This document shows, one piece after another, positions 24,101-30,608 of a stretch of DNA of 64,000 bases; the first letter of the stretch is position 1, and each line of letters starts with the position of its first letter. The DNA is taken from NCBI GenBank assembly GCA_963625655.1, contig CAVFTS010000003.1, positions 17,682 to 81,681 of the forward strand. Direction: 5' to 3'. The notes below the pieces were generated by a model. That model made no database searches and was not told where the DNA came from. It saw nothing but the letters and a program-made list of their open reading frames with translations. The stretch comes from F23-B02 sp963625655. Its GTDB lineage: Bacteria; Bacillota; Clostridia; Oscillospirales; Oscillospiraceae. A program made the position numbers and the translations under genes.

Positions 24101-25192
24101 CACAATGCGACCGAAAGCGATGAGCTGCACAGTCTCATGGAAAGCGGCGAGCTGTGCTACATCATTTATACGGGTGCCGTGAAGGATGCGACGATGGGCG
24201 ACTACATCTCCCTGCACCGCCGCGCGATGCAGCTCGGCATCCCCTGCCTGACCTCGCTTGACACGGCGAATGCTCTCGCACAGATGATGGAGAGCCGCTA
24301 CAGCCAGAGCAGCACCGAGCTTGTCGATATAAACGCCATGCGCAAGTGGCGCCGCCGCATAGGCTTCACGAAAATGCACAGCTGCGGCAACGATTATATC
24401 TTCATCGAAAACTTTGACAACAGCATAAGCTGTCCCGAATCGCTGTGCGTAAGCCTCTGCCAGCCGCACTACGGCATAGGCGGCGACGGCATAGTGCTCA
24501 TTGAAAGCTCAAGCGTGGCGGACGTGAAAATGCGCTCGTTCAACCGTGACGGCTCTGAGGGCAAGATGGCCGGAAACAACATCCGCTGCGTAGGCAAATA
24601 CATGTATGACGAGGGCTATATCCGCAGAGAATATATCAGCGTCGAAACATGCAGCGGCATACACCGTCTGCGTTTGTTCATACGGGACGGCAAGGTGAGC
24701 TCCGTACTTGTCGATATGGGCAGAGCGGAGCTGCGTGCCGAAAAGATACCGGCGGTATGCAGCAGTGAAAAAATGATAAACTATCCGCTCACCGTCGGCG
24801 GAAGGGAATACCTCGTAAGCTGCGTGGCAGTCGGAAATCCCCACTGCGTGGTGTTCTGCGATGCGATAGACGCACTTGAGCTCGAAAAAATAGGCCCTAT
24901 GTTTGAGTACTCCCCCGCCTTCCCCGAGAGAATCAACACGGAGTTCGTGCGTGTTGTGAACAAGAACACGCTGCGTATGCGTGTGTGGGAGCGGGGCAGC
25001 GGCGAAACGCTTGCCTGCGGCACCGGCGCTTGTGCGGCGGTCATAGCAGCCTGCGAGGCAGGCTGCTGCGACAAGGGCAGTGACGTTACCGTAAGTCTGC
25101 TCGGCGGAGAAATGACCGTAAACTACACCGACGGCGGAGTGAGCCTGCTCGGTGACGCTACCGAGGTCTACCGCGGCAGCTTTGAATACTGA
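21161..25192 (+). CDS. carB: Carbamoyl-phosphate synthase large subunit fused to a diaminopimelate epimerase (DapF) domain
   Basis: One 1343-residue frame from ATG 21161 (GGAGGTG upstream). Residues ~1-1060 are CarB: two ATP-grasp halves (GSGPIVIGQAAEFDYAGAQA near 12 and GSGPIRIGQGIEFDYSSVHC near 548) and an MGS-like domain (~920-1055). At ~1070 the chain continues without a stop into a full-length DapF fold: FTKMHSCGNDYIFI, HYGIGGDGIVLIE, NRDGSEGKMAGNNIRC, VGNPHCVVF, ETLACGTGACA. In ordinary DapF the first catalytic Cys lies in a 'MCGNG' motif; here it is Ala (GCC at 24569-24571, residue 1137). The second Cys (TGC 25016-25018, residue 1286) is kept. CarB should be active; epimerase activity is doubtful. 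An internal ATG at 24338 or 24374 could in theory give a free DapF, but neither has a clear ribosome site. Confidence 0.92.
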   Translation: MPKDKSIHKVLVIGSGPIVIGQAAEFDYAGAQACRILREEGINVVLVNSNPATIMTDKQLADEIYLEPLTAQTVARIIEKERPDSLLAGLGGQTGLTIAMQLSRSGTLAKYGVRLLGTDIDAIGKAEDRELFRETLQKMGQPLIPSATADDLDTALKIADDIGYPVIVRPAFTLGGSGGGIAETEDELRIIAKSGLDMSPITQILVEKCISGWKEIEFETMRDGAGNVIAVCSMENLDPVGIHTGDSIVVAPALTLADKEYQMLRSAALDIISEIGIVGGCNCQFALNPDSFEYAVIEVNPRVSRSSALASKATGYPIAKISTRIALGYTLDEIKNDITGKTCACFEPTLDYVVVKLPKWPFDKFAGSSRKLGTQMKATGEVMAIAPGFEMALMKAVRGAEISLDTLNAAPLNAKPVTERLAEQNDRRIFTVFEAIKSGITLETIHNITKIDPWFLNKLKVLADFEAELCEGMSEALYMRGKNLGYTDDALKRLSGADSLPEFHMSYKMVDTCGAEFDAQTPYFYSCCEKNCEARSFGRSGKPVVMVLGSGPIRIGQGIEFDYSSVHCVWTLREMGYDVVIVNNNPETVSTDYDTADRLYFEPLTPEDVMNIINVEQPVGVVVAFGGQTAIKLTQFLDRSGIAILGTSAESIDVAEDRSRFDALLESFGISRPKGFGVNSLQEALSAAQTLGYPVLLRPSYVIGGQNMTISRSPEQTEKYMRTILSGGIENPVLVDKYMPGTEIEVDVISDGESVLIPGIMEHIERAGVHSGDSIAVYPPYNLSDKDLDKICACSQKLALALGTKGLVNIQYLIYQDELYVIEVNPRASRTVPYISKVTDVPMVDLASKIMLGAKLRDLGYGSGLHQTPPYFAVKVPVFSFEKLTDANSILGPEMKSTGEVLGIGKTLAEALFKGLTAAGFRVPSLHGGSRPGVLLSVETNDYQDIISLARRFYRMGMKLYATVGTAEAIADLGIEVTSVHNATESDELHSLMESGELCYIIYTGAVKDATMGDYISLHRRAMQLGIPCLTSLDTANALAQMMESRYSQSSTELVDINAMRKWRRRIGFTKMHSCGNDYIFIENFDNSISCPESLCVSLCQPHYGIGGDGIVLIESSSVADVKMRSFNRDGSEGKMAGNNIRCVGKYMYDEGYIRREYISVETCSGIHRLRLFIRDGKVSSVLVDMGRAELRAEKIPAVCSSEKMINYPLTVGGREYLVSCVAVGNPHCVVFCDAIDALELEKIGPMFEYSPAFPERINTEFVRVVNKNTLRMRVWERGSGETLACGTGACAAVIAACEAGCCDKGSDVTVSLLGGEMTVNYTDGGVSLLGDATEVYRGSFEY

Positions 25193-25204
25193 AAACAACG
25201 TGAA

Positions 25205-25242
25205 AAAATACCGCTGCGATCGTATGATCACAGCGGTATTTT
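25205..25242 (+). terminator. Terminator of the arginine-pyrimidine operon
   Basis: AAAATACCGCTG (25205-25216) pairs with CAGCGGTATTTT (25231-25242); an inner GATC-GTAT-GATC stem extends it. Located 12 nt after the carB-dapF stop. Confidence 0.9.
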
Positions 25243-25325
25243 CAGACTGTCAAAGAACTATGTAAAAGCAAACGCAACAGGTAAAATTCAATACGCAGCA
25301 GGGGGAGCGTGAGGGGGTAGCGAAG
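25243..25325 (+). repeat. Dispersed repeat, copy 1, directly behind a terminator
   Basis: Starts CAGACTGTCAAAGAAC and continues through TAAAAGCAAACGCAACAGG and AATTCAATACGCAGCAG to GGTAGCGAAG. About 80 nt are nearly identical to 42047-42128. The remaining gap to 25503 includes a GTGAAGC-AAC-GCTTCAC hairpin and no gene. Confidence 0.85.
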
Positions 25326-25503
25326 TTTTTCGTGAAGCAACGCTTCACAAAAAACGTAGCGTGTTTTGAAGCGTGCAAAAAAGTCACATTGAGTTTTGCG
25401 ATAGCGACGGGCATATTCTTAAGGAAATGAACGGATACGGTAAAAAGATTGACGGCGGCGGGGCAACATGATAAATTGGATAAAAGCCCGAAAGGAGAAA
25501 AAT

Positions 25504-25701
25504 ATGGCTCGAAAAACTTTTACAAGCACCGAAGTAAAAAACCGTTGGAAGAAAGCGAATTACAAAATCTATCAGCTAAATCTCCGTTACGACACAGACG
25601 CAGATCTGATAGCATACGTTGAATCGCACAAGGAGAAGGACGGCACAACGGAGATCTTCCGAGCGGGCATTGCAGATGCTGGTCGACAGCGAGAAAACTG
25701 A
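25504..25701 (+). pseudogene. Small mobile-element protein gene, frameshifted near its 3' end
   Basis: ATG 25504 with AAAGGAG upstream encodes MARKTFTSTEVKNRWKKANY..., a short basic protein type found in mobile elements of gut Firmicutes. Its C-terminal half matches, in inverted orientation, 26097-26212. In that second copy the frame reads ...EIFRAALQMLVDSEKTED, whereas this copy has an extra G in the run 25665-25667 and reads ...EIFRAGIADAGRQREN. So this copy is most likely frameshifted. It lies outside the left tRNA-Ala repeat, suggesting debris of an earlier insertion. Confidence 0.6.
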
Positions 25702-25710
25702 GGATTGAAA

Positions 25711-25742
25711 TGAAAAGAGGCAGAGTTATTCTCCGTCTCTTT
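25711..25742 (+). terminator. Terminator-like hairpin after the small mobile-element gene
   Basis: AAAAGAGGCAGAG pairs with CTCCGTCTCTTTT through two G-U pairs around TTATT. An equivalent hairpin sits behind the inverted copy at about 26051-26093. Confidence 0.65.
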
Positions 25743-25758
25743 TGCCATATGAGTGCTG

Positions 25759-25982
25759 TAATAGAACAAGATTTTATCGATTTTTATGCTATTTCTCCAA
25801 TTTTTGTAATGAAGTGAATTCAATTGAAAAGTTATAGAAAACGCAAAAAAGTACCGAAATCAAGCTGTTTTAGCCTAATTTCGGTACTTTTCTTTGGTGG
25901 AGATAAGCGGGATCGAACCGCTGAAGGCATCGGTCACGGGGTGACCGGCCACAGCGGAGACCGCTGACCTCTTGAATGCCAT
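25759..25982. repeat. Left direct repeat (att-like) with tRNA-Ala 3' fragment
   Basis: Matches 32061-32240. It contains the tRNA terminator hairpin (25848-25890, CCG/CGG version) and the 3' half of tRNA-Ala on the minus strand up to the anticodon (TGGTGGAGATAAGCGGGATC onward, to GAATGCCAT at 25974-25982). Matching stops at the anticodon loop. A 35-nt insertion breaks the tRNA fragment. With the integrase next to the right copy, these are most simply the two attachment sites of one integrated element. Confidence 0.75.
25925..25959. other. 35-nt palindromic insertion in the tRNA fragment
   Basis: The octamer ACCGCTGA of the tRNA occurs on both sides (25917-25924 and 25960-25967) of 35 extra nt. 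The insert holds CGGTCAC-GGG-GTGACCG, a perfect 7-bp stem, inside a wider CCGCTG...CAGCGG pairing. The flanking duplication looks like a target-site duplication or a slipped-strand event. Confidence 0.7.
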
Positions 25983-26096
25983 ACAAAAGAAAACCCTTTA
26001 TTCTCAATGCTTTGCGGGATTTTGTGAGCAACGTGTAAGTAATAGAATTCAAAAAGAGACGGAGAATAGCTCCGCCTCTTTTCCTTTCAATCTTCG

Positions 26097-26212
26097 GTTT
26101 TCTCGCTGTCAACGAGCATCTGCAATGCCGCTCGGAAGATCTCCGTTGTGCCGTCCCTCTCCTTGTGCGCTTCAACGTATGCTATCAGATCTGCGTCCGT
26201 GTCGTAACGGAG
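26097..26212 (-). pseudogene. Inverted, 5'-truncated copy of the small mobile-element gene
   Basis: Minus-strand codons read LRYDTDADLIAYVEAHKERD then GTTEIFRAALQMLVDSEKTED and a stop at 26097-26099. It is about 90% identical to plus-strand 25584-25701 but lacks the first ~27 codons. Homology ends abruptly at 26212, three bases from the end of the next minus-strand gene, so a deletion joined the two. Confidence 0.65.
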
Positions 26213-26215
26213 GGA

Positions 26216-26410
26216 TTAGGTATCCCTTAAAAAGGTTTCAATTGCTTCAAGCAAGACGCTTGCTTGTGATATGCCTTGCTCCCGGCACTTAGTCTTAAAG
26301 GCCGTTACTGTATCCCGTGGCAGCTCGGCTTGCACCTTACAGTAAACCCGATCATTATATCGGCGTTTTACTTCCGTGCTTGTGGTGGTCTTTCTCGGCG
26401 TGGTGTTCAA
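26216..26410 (-). CDS. Small ribbon-helix-helix-like protein of mobile-element type
   Basis: 64 residues: MNTTPRKTTTSTEVKRRYND then AKVQAELPRDTVTAFKTKC-type sequence (VYCKVQAELPRDTVTAFKTK) and ISQASVLLEAIETFLRD. The strand-helix-helix pattern (short beta strand followed by two helices) fits the MetJ/Arc ribbon-helix-helix fold, and the N-terminal TSTEVK motif is shared with the gene at 25504. AAAGGAG lies about 8 nt upstream of the ATG on the minus strand. Such proteins are DNA-binding regulators or antitoxin-like partners; no toxin gene is visible next to it. Confidence 0.6.
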   Translation of the reverse strand: MNTTPRKTTTSTEVKRRYNDRVYCKVQAELPRDTVTAFKTKCREQGISQASVLLEAIETFLRDT

Positions 26411-26447
26411 CTCCTTTTTGGTGGGGCGGTTGCCCGCCCCACGTTTG

Positions 26448-26594
26448 TTAGTCCTCTAAAGTCTTTTGCAGATTGTCAAGAACCTTCTCCATCTTTGCGG
26501 CTCGCTTCGCCTCGTCCGTCTCCGATGCGATTTCGCGCAGAGCGTCAAGAACAAAGCGGATAAACGCTTTAAACTGGCTGTCGGTCTGTCCCAT
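26448..26594 (-). CDS. Small conserved-looking protein (48 aa) upstream of the RHH gene
   Basis: Minus-strand ATG at 26594 with AAAGGAG 8 nt before it; the product begins MGQTDSQFKAFIRFVLDALR and ends MEKVLDNLQKTLED. It is almost wholly helical and charged, with a likely coiled-coil end. Similar short proteins often precede RHH genes in elements of gut Firmicutes. A GC-rich hairpin (GTGGGGCG...CGCCCCAC, 26421-26442) separates it from the RHH gene. Function unknown. Confidence 0.6.
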   Translation of the reverse strand: MGQTDSQFKAFIRFVLDALREIASETDEAKRAAKMEKVLDNLQKTLED

Positions 26595-26802
26595 TCTGTA
26601 CAACTCCTTTCCGGGCGTCTCGCCCTGTGTGGCTATATATTCTCATACTCGATGCAGTATGTCAAGCCCTCAAAGCAACATTTGTATGGCTGCACAAAAG
26701 CACAGTAGCAAAACTGTGCAAGATGCACACGAAGATTGAGCTTGAAGTCGGCGATCCGTCCACCGGGAGCAGAAAATCGTCTGTTTTGTAAAGTATTTTT
26801 AC

Positions 26803-26831
26803 TTGACATTCTTGATAAGATGGGCATAACA
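26803..26831 (+). promoter_or_regulatory. Promoter before the terminase small subunit-like gene
   Basis: TTGACA (26803-26808), 17-nt spacer, ATAACA (26826-26831); AGGAGGA follows and the ATG is at 26867. Confidence 0.5.
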
Positions 26832-26866
26832 AAACCGATACCAAAAGCGGAAGGAGGAAAAATTAC

Positions 26867-27322
26867 ATGGAAGGCAGTAAAAAACGCTCAGTAAAAGCTC
26901 TCGAAGAGCGCATTGAAGAGTACTTTGCGAATTGTGAAGAACAGAATATTCTTCCTCTTAAACCAGATTTATTACTCTATATAGACTTATCTAAAGAACA
27001 GTATTCTTTATACTCTACTCCTCCTAATATAGATAATACTAAGTATAGATATGATATAGATTATAGGAGAAATATAGAGAATAGAAGTAGACTATATAGG
27101 GCGCTAAAAAAAGCTGATTTGCGCATGGAGGCAGCCATCAGCCGACAAGCTGTGACGAGCAATAAACCGACAGGGGCAATCTTCCTGTTAAAACAGGAGG
27201 ACTACGGCGGATACAGCGACCGCCAGGATTATGCACTCAAAGGCGGCGACGTACCAATTACGATTCAACTAAAAACGTCCGCCGGGGACGACTACAGCGC
27301 TCCTACGAAGATGGATAAATAG
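26867..27322 (+). CDS. Phage terminase small subunit-like protein
   Basis: A 151-residue protein. An N-terminal basic helix (KKRSVKALEERIEEYFANCE) and the segment NKPTGAIFLLKQEDYGGYSDRQ in the C-terminal third resemble small terminase proteins that begin DNA packaging ('...P.G.IFLLK..GY.D...'). The middle is AT-rich with many ATA codons, unlike chromosomal neighbours, which supports phage origin. The truncated large terminase follows 660 nt downstream with a tRNA gene between. Moderate confidence. Confidence 0.6.
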   Translation: MEGSKKRSVKALEERIEEYFANCEEQNILPLKPDLLLYIDLSKEQYSLYSTPPNIDNTKYRYDIDYRRNIENRSRLYRALKKADLRMEAAISRQAVTSNKPTGAIFLLKQEDYGGYSDRQDYALKGGDVPITIQLKTSAGDDYSAPTKMDK

Positions 27323-27701
27323 TCATGGTTCCTGTCCACCGGGGATAGAATTCAGGCATTTTGCCTGAGTGAATATTATGCATAAACGAAAAACCTTGAT
27401 TTATCAATGGGTTCAGCGTTTCGGATATTGCACATAATTGTTATTTTGTTTAATAACTCATGGTTTCGATGCAAAGCTGATGCATGATTATCCACTTCGA
27501 GAAGTTACAGCAAGAGACGTAGAAACTGTATCATTGCCGCCTCCGGTGGTGGGGAGAGAGCCGCCGTCACGAGGATGATGATGTGTACCATCCACTACCG
27601 ATTCCTATGTAGGGGGAGGGGGGGTGCTACAAAACAGACGGTGGTGTTCAGATAAGCCTATAGGGATATATACACAAGCGTAGTAAACCAACTGTAGAGA
27701 T
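27323..27701. other. Phage-like intergenic stretch without a recognised gene
   Basis: I find no supported reading frame. It holds GGCATTTTGCC and GCCGCC...GGTGGTGGGG segments and a G-run (GGGGGAGGGGGGG near 27614-27626). Minus-strand frames here are antisense to the tRNA. Confidence 0.5.
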
Positions 27702-27775
27702 AGGGGTGTAGTACAAGGGTAGTACAGAGGACTTTGACTCCTGTGATGTAGGTTCGAGTCCTGCCACTCCTGCCA
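27702..27775 (+). tRNA. tRNA-Gln(TTG), phage-type
   Basis: A 74-nt cloverleaf: acceptor AGGGGTG/CACTCCT, D stem GTAC/GTAC with GG in the loop, anticodon loop CTTTGAC (anticodon TTG), T arm GTAGG-TTCGAGT-CCTGC, discriminator G and encoded CCA. The base pair 27-43 is mismatched. It sits between the two terminase genes, as tRNAs often do in phages. Confidence 0.75.
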
Positions 27776-27980
27776 TAAGAGGACACCCACCTACAAATAT
27801 GGGGGGTGGGTAAAGAGAACGGGGTGAGGGAAAAATTTCAAAGCCTCGGAAAAGTTTAGTGGGGGAAGCGACCGTGCAAGGCGGGGTCAAAGTAATTCAA
27901 AGCCACGCAAACTCACAGAGCGGATAAAGTTTGGGGGTGCGGTGACGTAAGGAAGCGGAAGCCGCACCCTTGAAGAAGGG

Positions 27981-28415
27981 GTGGTGAGAAAGACGGGGAA
28001 AGCGAGTAAAGCGAAGCAAGCGGCGAGAGCGAGGAACACGGCGGTAGACCTTGGGCAGTTAAACGAGAAGCAAGAGCGGTTTCTACGAAGCGAGAAATTG
28101 TATTGTGCGTTTGGCGGAGCGAGGGGTGGTGGCAAGAGCCATGCGGTACGGATAGATTCGGTGTATGGTGCGTTGACTAATGGTGGCATCAAGATACTGA
28201 TAGTGAGGCGGCGGTACACGGATTTGCAAGGCAACTATGTAGAGCCATTCAAGAAACTGATACCGAGTACGCTTGCGGAGTACAATTCGCAGACGCACAC
28301 ATACTACTTCATCAACGGTTCGACGATAAAACTTGGACACTTCAACAGTTACGGACAAGCATCGGAAGAGTATCAGGGACAGGAATATGACTGGATATAC
28401 ATGGACGAAGCTATC
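27981..28415 (+). pseudogene. Phage terminase large subunit, truncated after the Walker B motif
   Basis: From a GTG start (27981 or 27984; AAGAAGG just upstream) the product reads through LNEKQERFLRSEKLYCAFGG, Walker A GGARGGGKSHA (~46-56), LIVRRRYTDLQGNYVEPFKK, GSTIKLGHF, and Walker B YDWIYMDEA (~140-148). Directly after the Walker B Asp-Glu-Ala the sequence becomes the reverse strand of a different phage gene, so the rest of the ATPase and the whole nuclease domain are missing. The remaining product cannot package DNA. Confidence 0.8.
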
Positions 28416-28740
28416 ACCGCCTGTTCGCTTGCGATGCATATCAGCTCTTGCGTTGCGATATTGAATAAAAGCCGCTTGCTGATGGTGCGCAGATAAGTGA
28501 ATGTGCTATCCACTCTATCGCTTACGACCTTTGTGTTTCTGTCGTCAGCCGTGATGTTGCCCGTTGTATTCGTTGATGCCCATTCGTACAGCTTGCCGCC
28601 GCAGAACGTATACACCTTGTTGTTAGCTCCGACAGCTCGGCACGTCTCGTCACACCCCACGTTGCGGTTGACTGCATTCAGATAAAACGCAGTTGTCAGT
28701 CTCCCGTCCGCAAGCGTAGACAGCGAATAGTATACCGAGT
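28412..28740 (-). pseudogene. Fragment of an unidentified phage protein, inverted
   Basis: The minus-strand frame stays open for ~110 codons and includes VFKPTETYSVYYSLSTLADG, FYLNAVNRNVGCDETCRAVG, VYTFCGGKLYEWAS, TNTTGNITADDRNTKVVSDR and ISKRLLFNIATQELICIASE. It has protein-like composition and lies between two phage gene fragments that read the other way. I do not recognise the family; a virion or tail component is a guess. Ends are approximate. Confidence 0.5.
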
Positions 28741-28744
28741 ACGT

Positions 28745-29880
28745 TTCCGTGGGTTTGAATACAAGCAGTCTTTCGGACTTGAGGATTCGTACAAGCTCGA
28801 TCTTGAGGACATTGTGTATGACGGACTTCTCGGCGGCTTTGTCGGACTTCTCGGCGGCGGCGCAAATCTTGTGCAGAACAAGCTTGCACAGAGACCGAGC
28901 GAACAGAAGGCGAGAGACTTAGTACATGGACGTGCGGAGCTGTTGCAGCAGGCGCTTGCGGCACAAGCGGCATACAACTCCACGAGCAACGTTGCGGATG
29001 TTCGGACTCTGTTTGCGCAAGCAACGGAAGGTACAAAGGCGGGCATCACGCTTGCGTTTAACAGCCTCCGACAGACAGGCGGGGTTGACACGAGCGAATC
29101 GGCGGTGACTGCGGCGGTCAGAGAAGCAACCGAGAACGGCAAGACCGCACCCACGGTTCAGCAAACCGAAGCACAGCCAACTGCACAAGAGATCGCACAA
29201 GCAGAGGCTACGATACAAGCCAGCGAAAAGGCAATAGCGCAAGCGGAAGCCGCAAATACGGCAAGATCACAATTGAATATTGACAACACCGCAATCCGCA
29301 ATTATACTGAAAATATAAACGATGACGTTCAAGGAGGTTTGCTCAATGACGGCAACAGAGTGGATAGAGGACTGGTTAACGATGTTTCCGAGCGACTTGA
29401 CATTGGTGGAGAACGCACGGAAAATGGGCGAGTCGGACGAGGAAATCAAGTACTTTCTCGAAGGAATTTAACGCAAAGCGTTAAGGACGCATTGAAAGAC
29501 AGCGGTGTTGTCGCAGCGGAGTTAGTAGATTACTCTGCCGACGGTGCCGCTTTTTCTGATGCTCTTGCATCGGCGAGAGAGGCAGACGTGCGAAACGGTT
29601 GGGCGGTCACACCTCAAAGTGCGGATAAACTGCAAGGAAAGCAACTGTTTGCCGATGCAAACGGCACGATTGGTTTTGCAATAACGCCCGACGGAGACAT
29701 TGAAGCGGTTTTTAAAAACAGGGCTTTGAACAAAACAGCTCACGCAATGGACGGCGTTATGCCGCAAGCTATAGCAGCAGGCGGTGTAAAGTTAGACTGC
29801 TACGGCGAAAAGCTGGTTAATACCTATGAGCGGTACGGCTTTACTCCCGTTGCCCGTGTTGAGTTTAACCCCAAACATGC
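28745..29880 (+). pseudogene. Fragment of a large phage polyvalent-type protein
   Basis: A plus-strand open frame with no proper start (first GTG at 28814 is internal to similarity). It has a glycine-rich hydrophobic stretch (DGLLGGFVGLLGGGANL), long Gln/Ala-rich helices, and a C-terminal GNAT-like end (GGVKLDCYGEKLVNTYERYG, FTPVARVEFNP) of the sort found in multi-domain phage proteins injected with DNA. After VEFNPKHA (~29880) the frame continues only as antisense of the next gene. Both ends are missing. Confidence 0.6.
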
Positions 29881-30031
29881 AATTTCCTTTAGAGTCATTG
29901 TCTTTCTCCTTTCTTGCATCGAGCAAATCCAAAGCCATAACGGCGCCGTCGACCTTATCGAGGAATTTTTCCTGAAGCTCAGGCGGCAGCTTAGAGATTT
30001 TCTCGCACATTGCTTTTTCTTTCTCGCTCAC
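29792..30031 (-). CDS. Small phage-region protein with rearranged C-terminus
   Basis: GTG start at 30031 with GGAGGTG 5-7 nt upstream on the minus strand. The first ~49 residues (VSEKEKAMCEKISKLPPELQ then EKFLDKVDGAVMALDLLDAR) form a small acidic helical protein like those placed back to back with phage repressors. After KEKDNDSKG the frame runs into the antisense of the phage fragment, so the last ~30 residues are foreign. It is divergent from the repressor gene and shares its operator region. Confidence 0.55.
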   Translation of the reverse strand: MSEKEKAMCEKISKLPPELQEKFLDKVDGAVMALDLLDARKEKDNDSKGNCMFGVKLNTGNGSKAVPLIGINQLFAVAV

Positions 30032-30058
30032 GCTTTCACCTCCTTGATACACAGATGA

Positions 30059-30076
30059 TGTGTTTCGCAAAACACA
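30059..30076. promoter_or_regulatory. Palindromic operator candidate 1 (phage repressor region)
   Basis: TGTGTTT-CGCA-AAACACA, a perfect inverted repeat between divergent genes. A related half-site TGTGTTTGCG follows the repressor -10 element at about 30177-30186. Confidence 0.6.
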
Positions 30077-30126
30077 TTAACTACGCTCAATATAGCATAC
30101 TAAATGTGCTTTGTCAACACCTTTTT

Positions 30127-30141
30127 GCGCATTTAATGCGC
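30127..30141. promoter_or_regulatory. Palindromic operator candidate 2 (phage repressor region)
   Basis: GCGCATT-T-AATGCGC, a perfect inverted repeat just upstream of the repressor -35 element. Either palindrome may be bound by the XRE protein. Confidence 0.5.
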
Positions 30142-30149
30142 TTTTCTTC

Positions 30150-30178
30150 TTGACGATTAACGACACCTGTGTTATTGT
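30150..30178 (+). promoter_or_regulatory. Promoter of the XRE repressor gene
   Basis: TTGACG (30150-30155), 17-nt spacer, TATTGT (30173-30178). The start codon lies 21 nt downstream of the -10. Confidence 0.65.
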
Positions 30179-30199
30179 GTTTGCGAAAGGAGGGATACC

Positions 30200-30580
30200 A
30201 TGAAAGAACGTATAAAATTCGTTCGGACATCGATAGGCAAAAACCAAACCGACTTTGGGAATATGTTTAAAGTTTCTAAGTCCGCAGTACAGAAATGGGA
30301 ATCAGGAGAGAATGCCCCGACTGATGCCATCATTGAACTTATGACGCAGAAAACAGGTGTCAACGAATTGTGGCTACGCACAGGTGTCGGCGAAGCGTTC
30401 TCAGCACCTTCCCGTGAAGAGGAGATGACAAAGCTTTTCAAAAGTCTAATGTCGGATCGCCCCGAAGCGTTCCGCACTCGTGCGATAACCGCACTCTTGC
30501 GGTTCTCGTCCGACTCTCCCGAATGGGAACTGCTTGAGAACATCTACAACAGCATAAAAGAAGAAGCGCCCGACCTTTGA
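30200..30580 (+). CDS. XRE-family phage repressor
   Basis: A 126-residue protein with an N-terminal helix-turn-helix (~residues 5-60: IKFVRTSIGKNQTDFGNMFK, SKSAVQKWESGENAPTD) followed by a short helical C-terminal part without a LexA-type peptidase. AAAGGAGGG precedes the ATG. It is divergent from the small gene at 30031 with palindromes between, the layout of a lysogeny switch. It appears intact, as does the integrase. Confidence 0.85.
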   Translation: MKERIKFVRTSIGKNQTDFGNMFKVSKSAVQKWESGENAPTDAIIELMTQKTGVNELWLRTGVGEAFSAPSREEEMTKLFKSLMSDRPEAFRTRAITALLRFSSDSPEWELLENIYNSIKEEAPDL

Positions 30581-30598
30581 CGGTCAGGCGCTCCTCTT
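30565..30598 (+). terminator. Terminator overlapping the XRE stop codon
   Basis: AGCGCC-C-GACC pairs with GGTC-A-GGCGCT (30565-30592) and runs into CCTCTTTTT. Confidence 0.75.
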
Positions 30599-30608
30599 TT
30601 TCCATGCC

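Noticed and set aside
25243..25503. Stretch considered as a riboswitch or small RNA gene before the mobile element
   Set aside because: No known aptamer features; the conserved part is explained by the dispersed repeat shared with 42047.
27605..27890. Minus-strand frames reading AGVAGLEPTSQESKSS and WQEWQDSNLHHRSQSP as proteins
   Set aside because: They are antisense to the tRNA-Gln; this '..GLEPT../WREWRDSN..' wording is a known artefact of translating tRNA genes.
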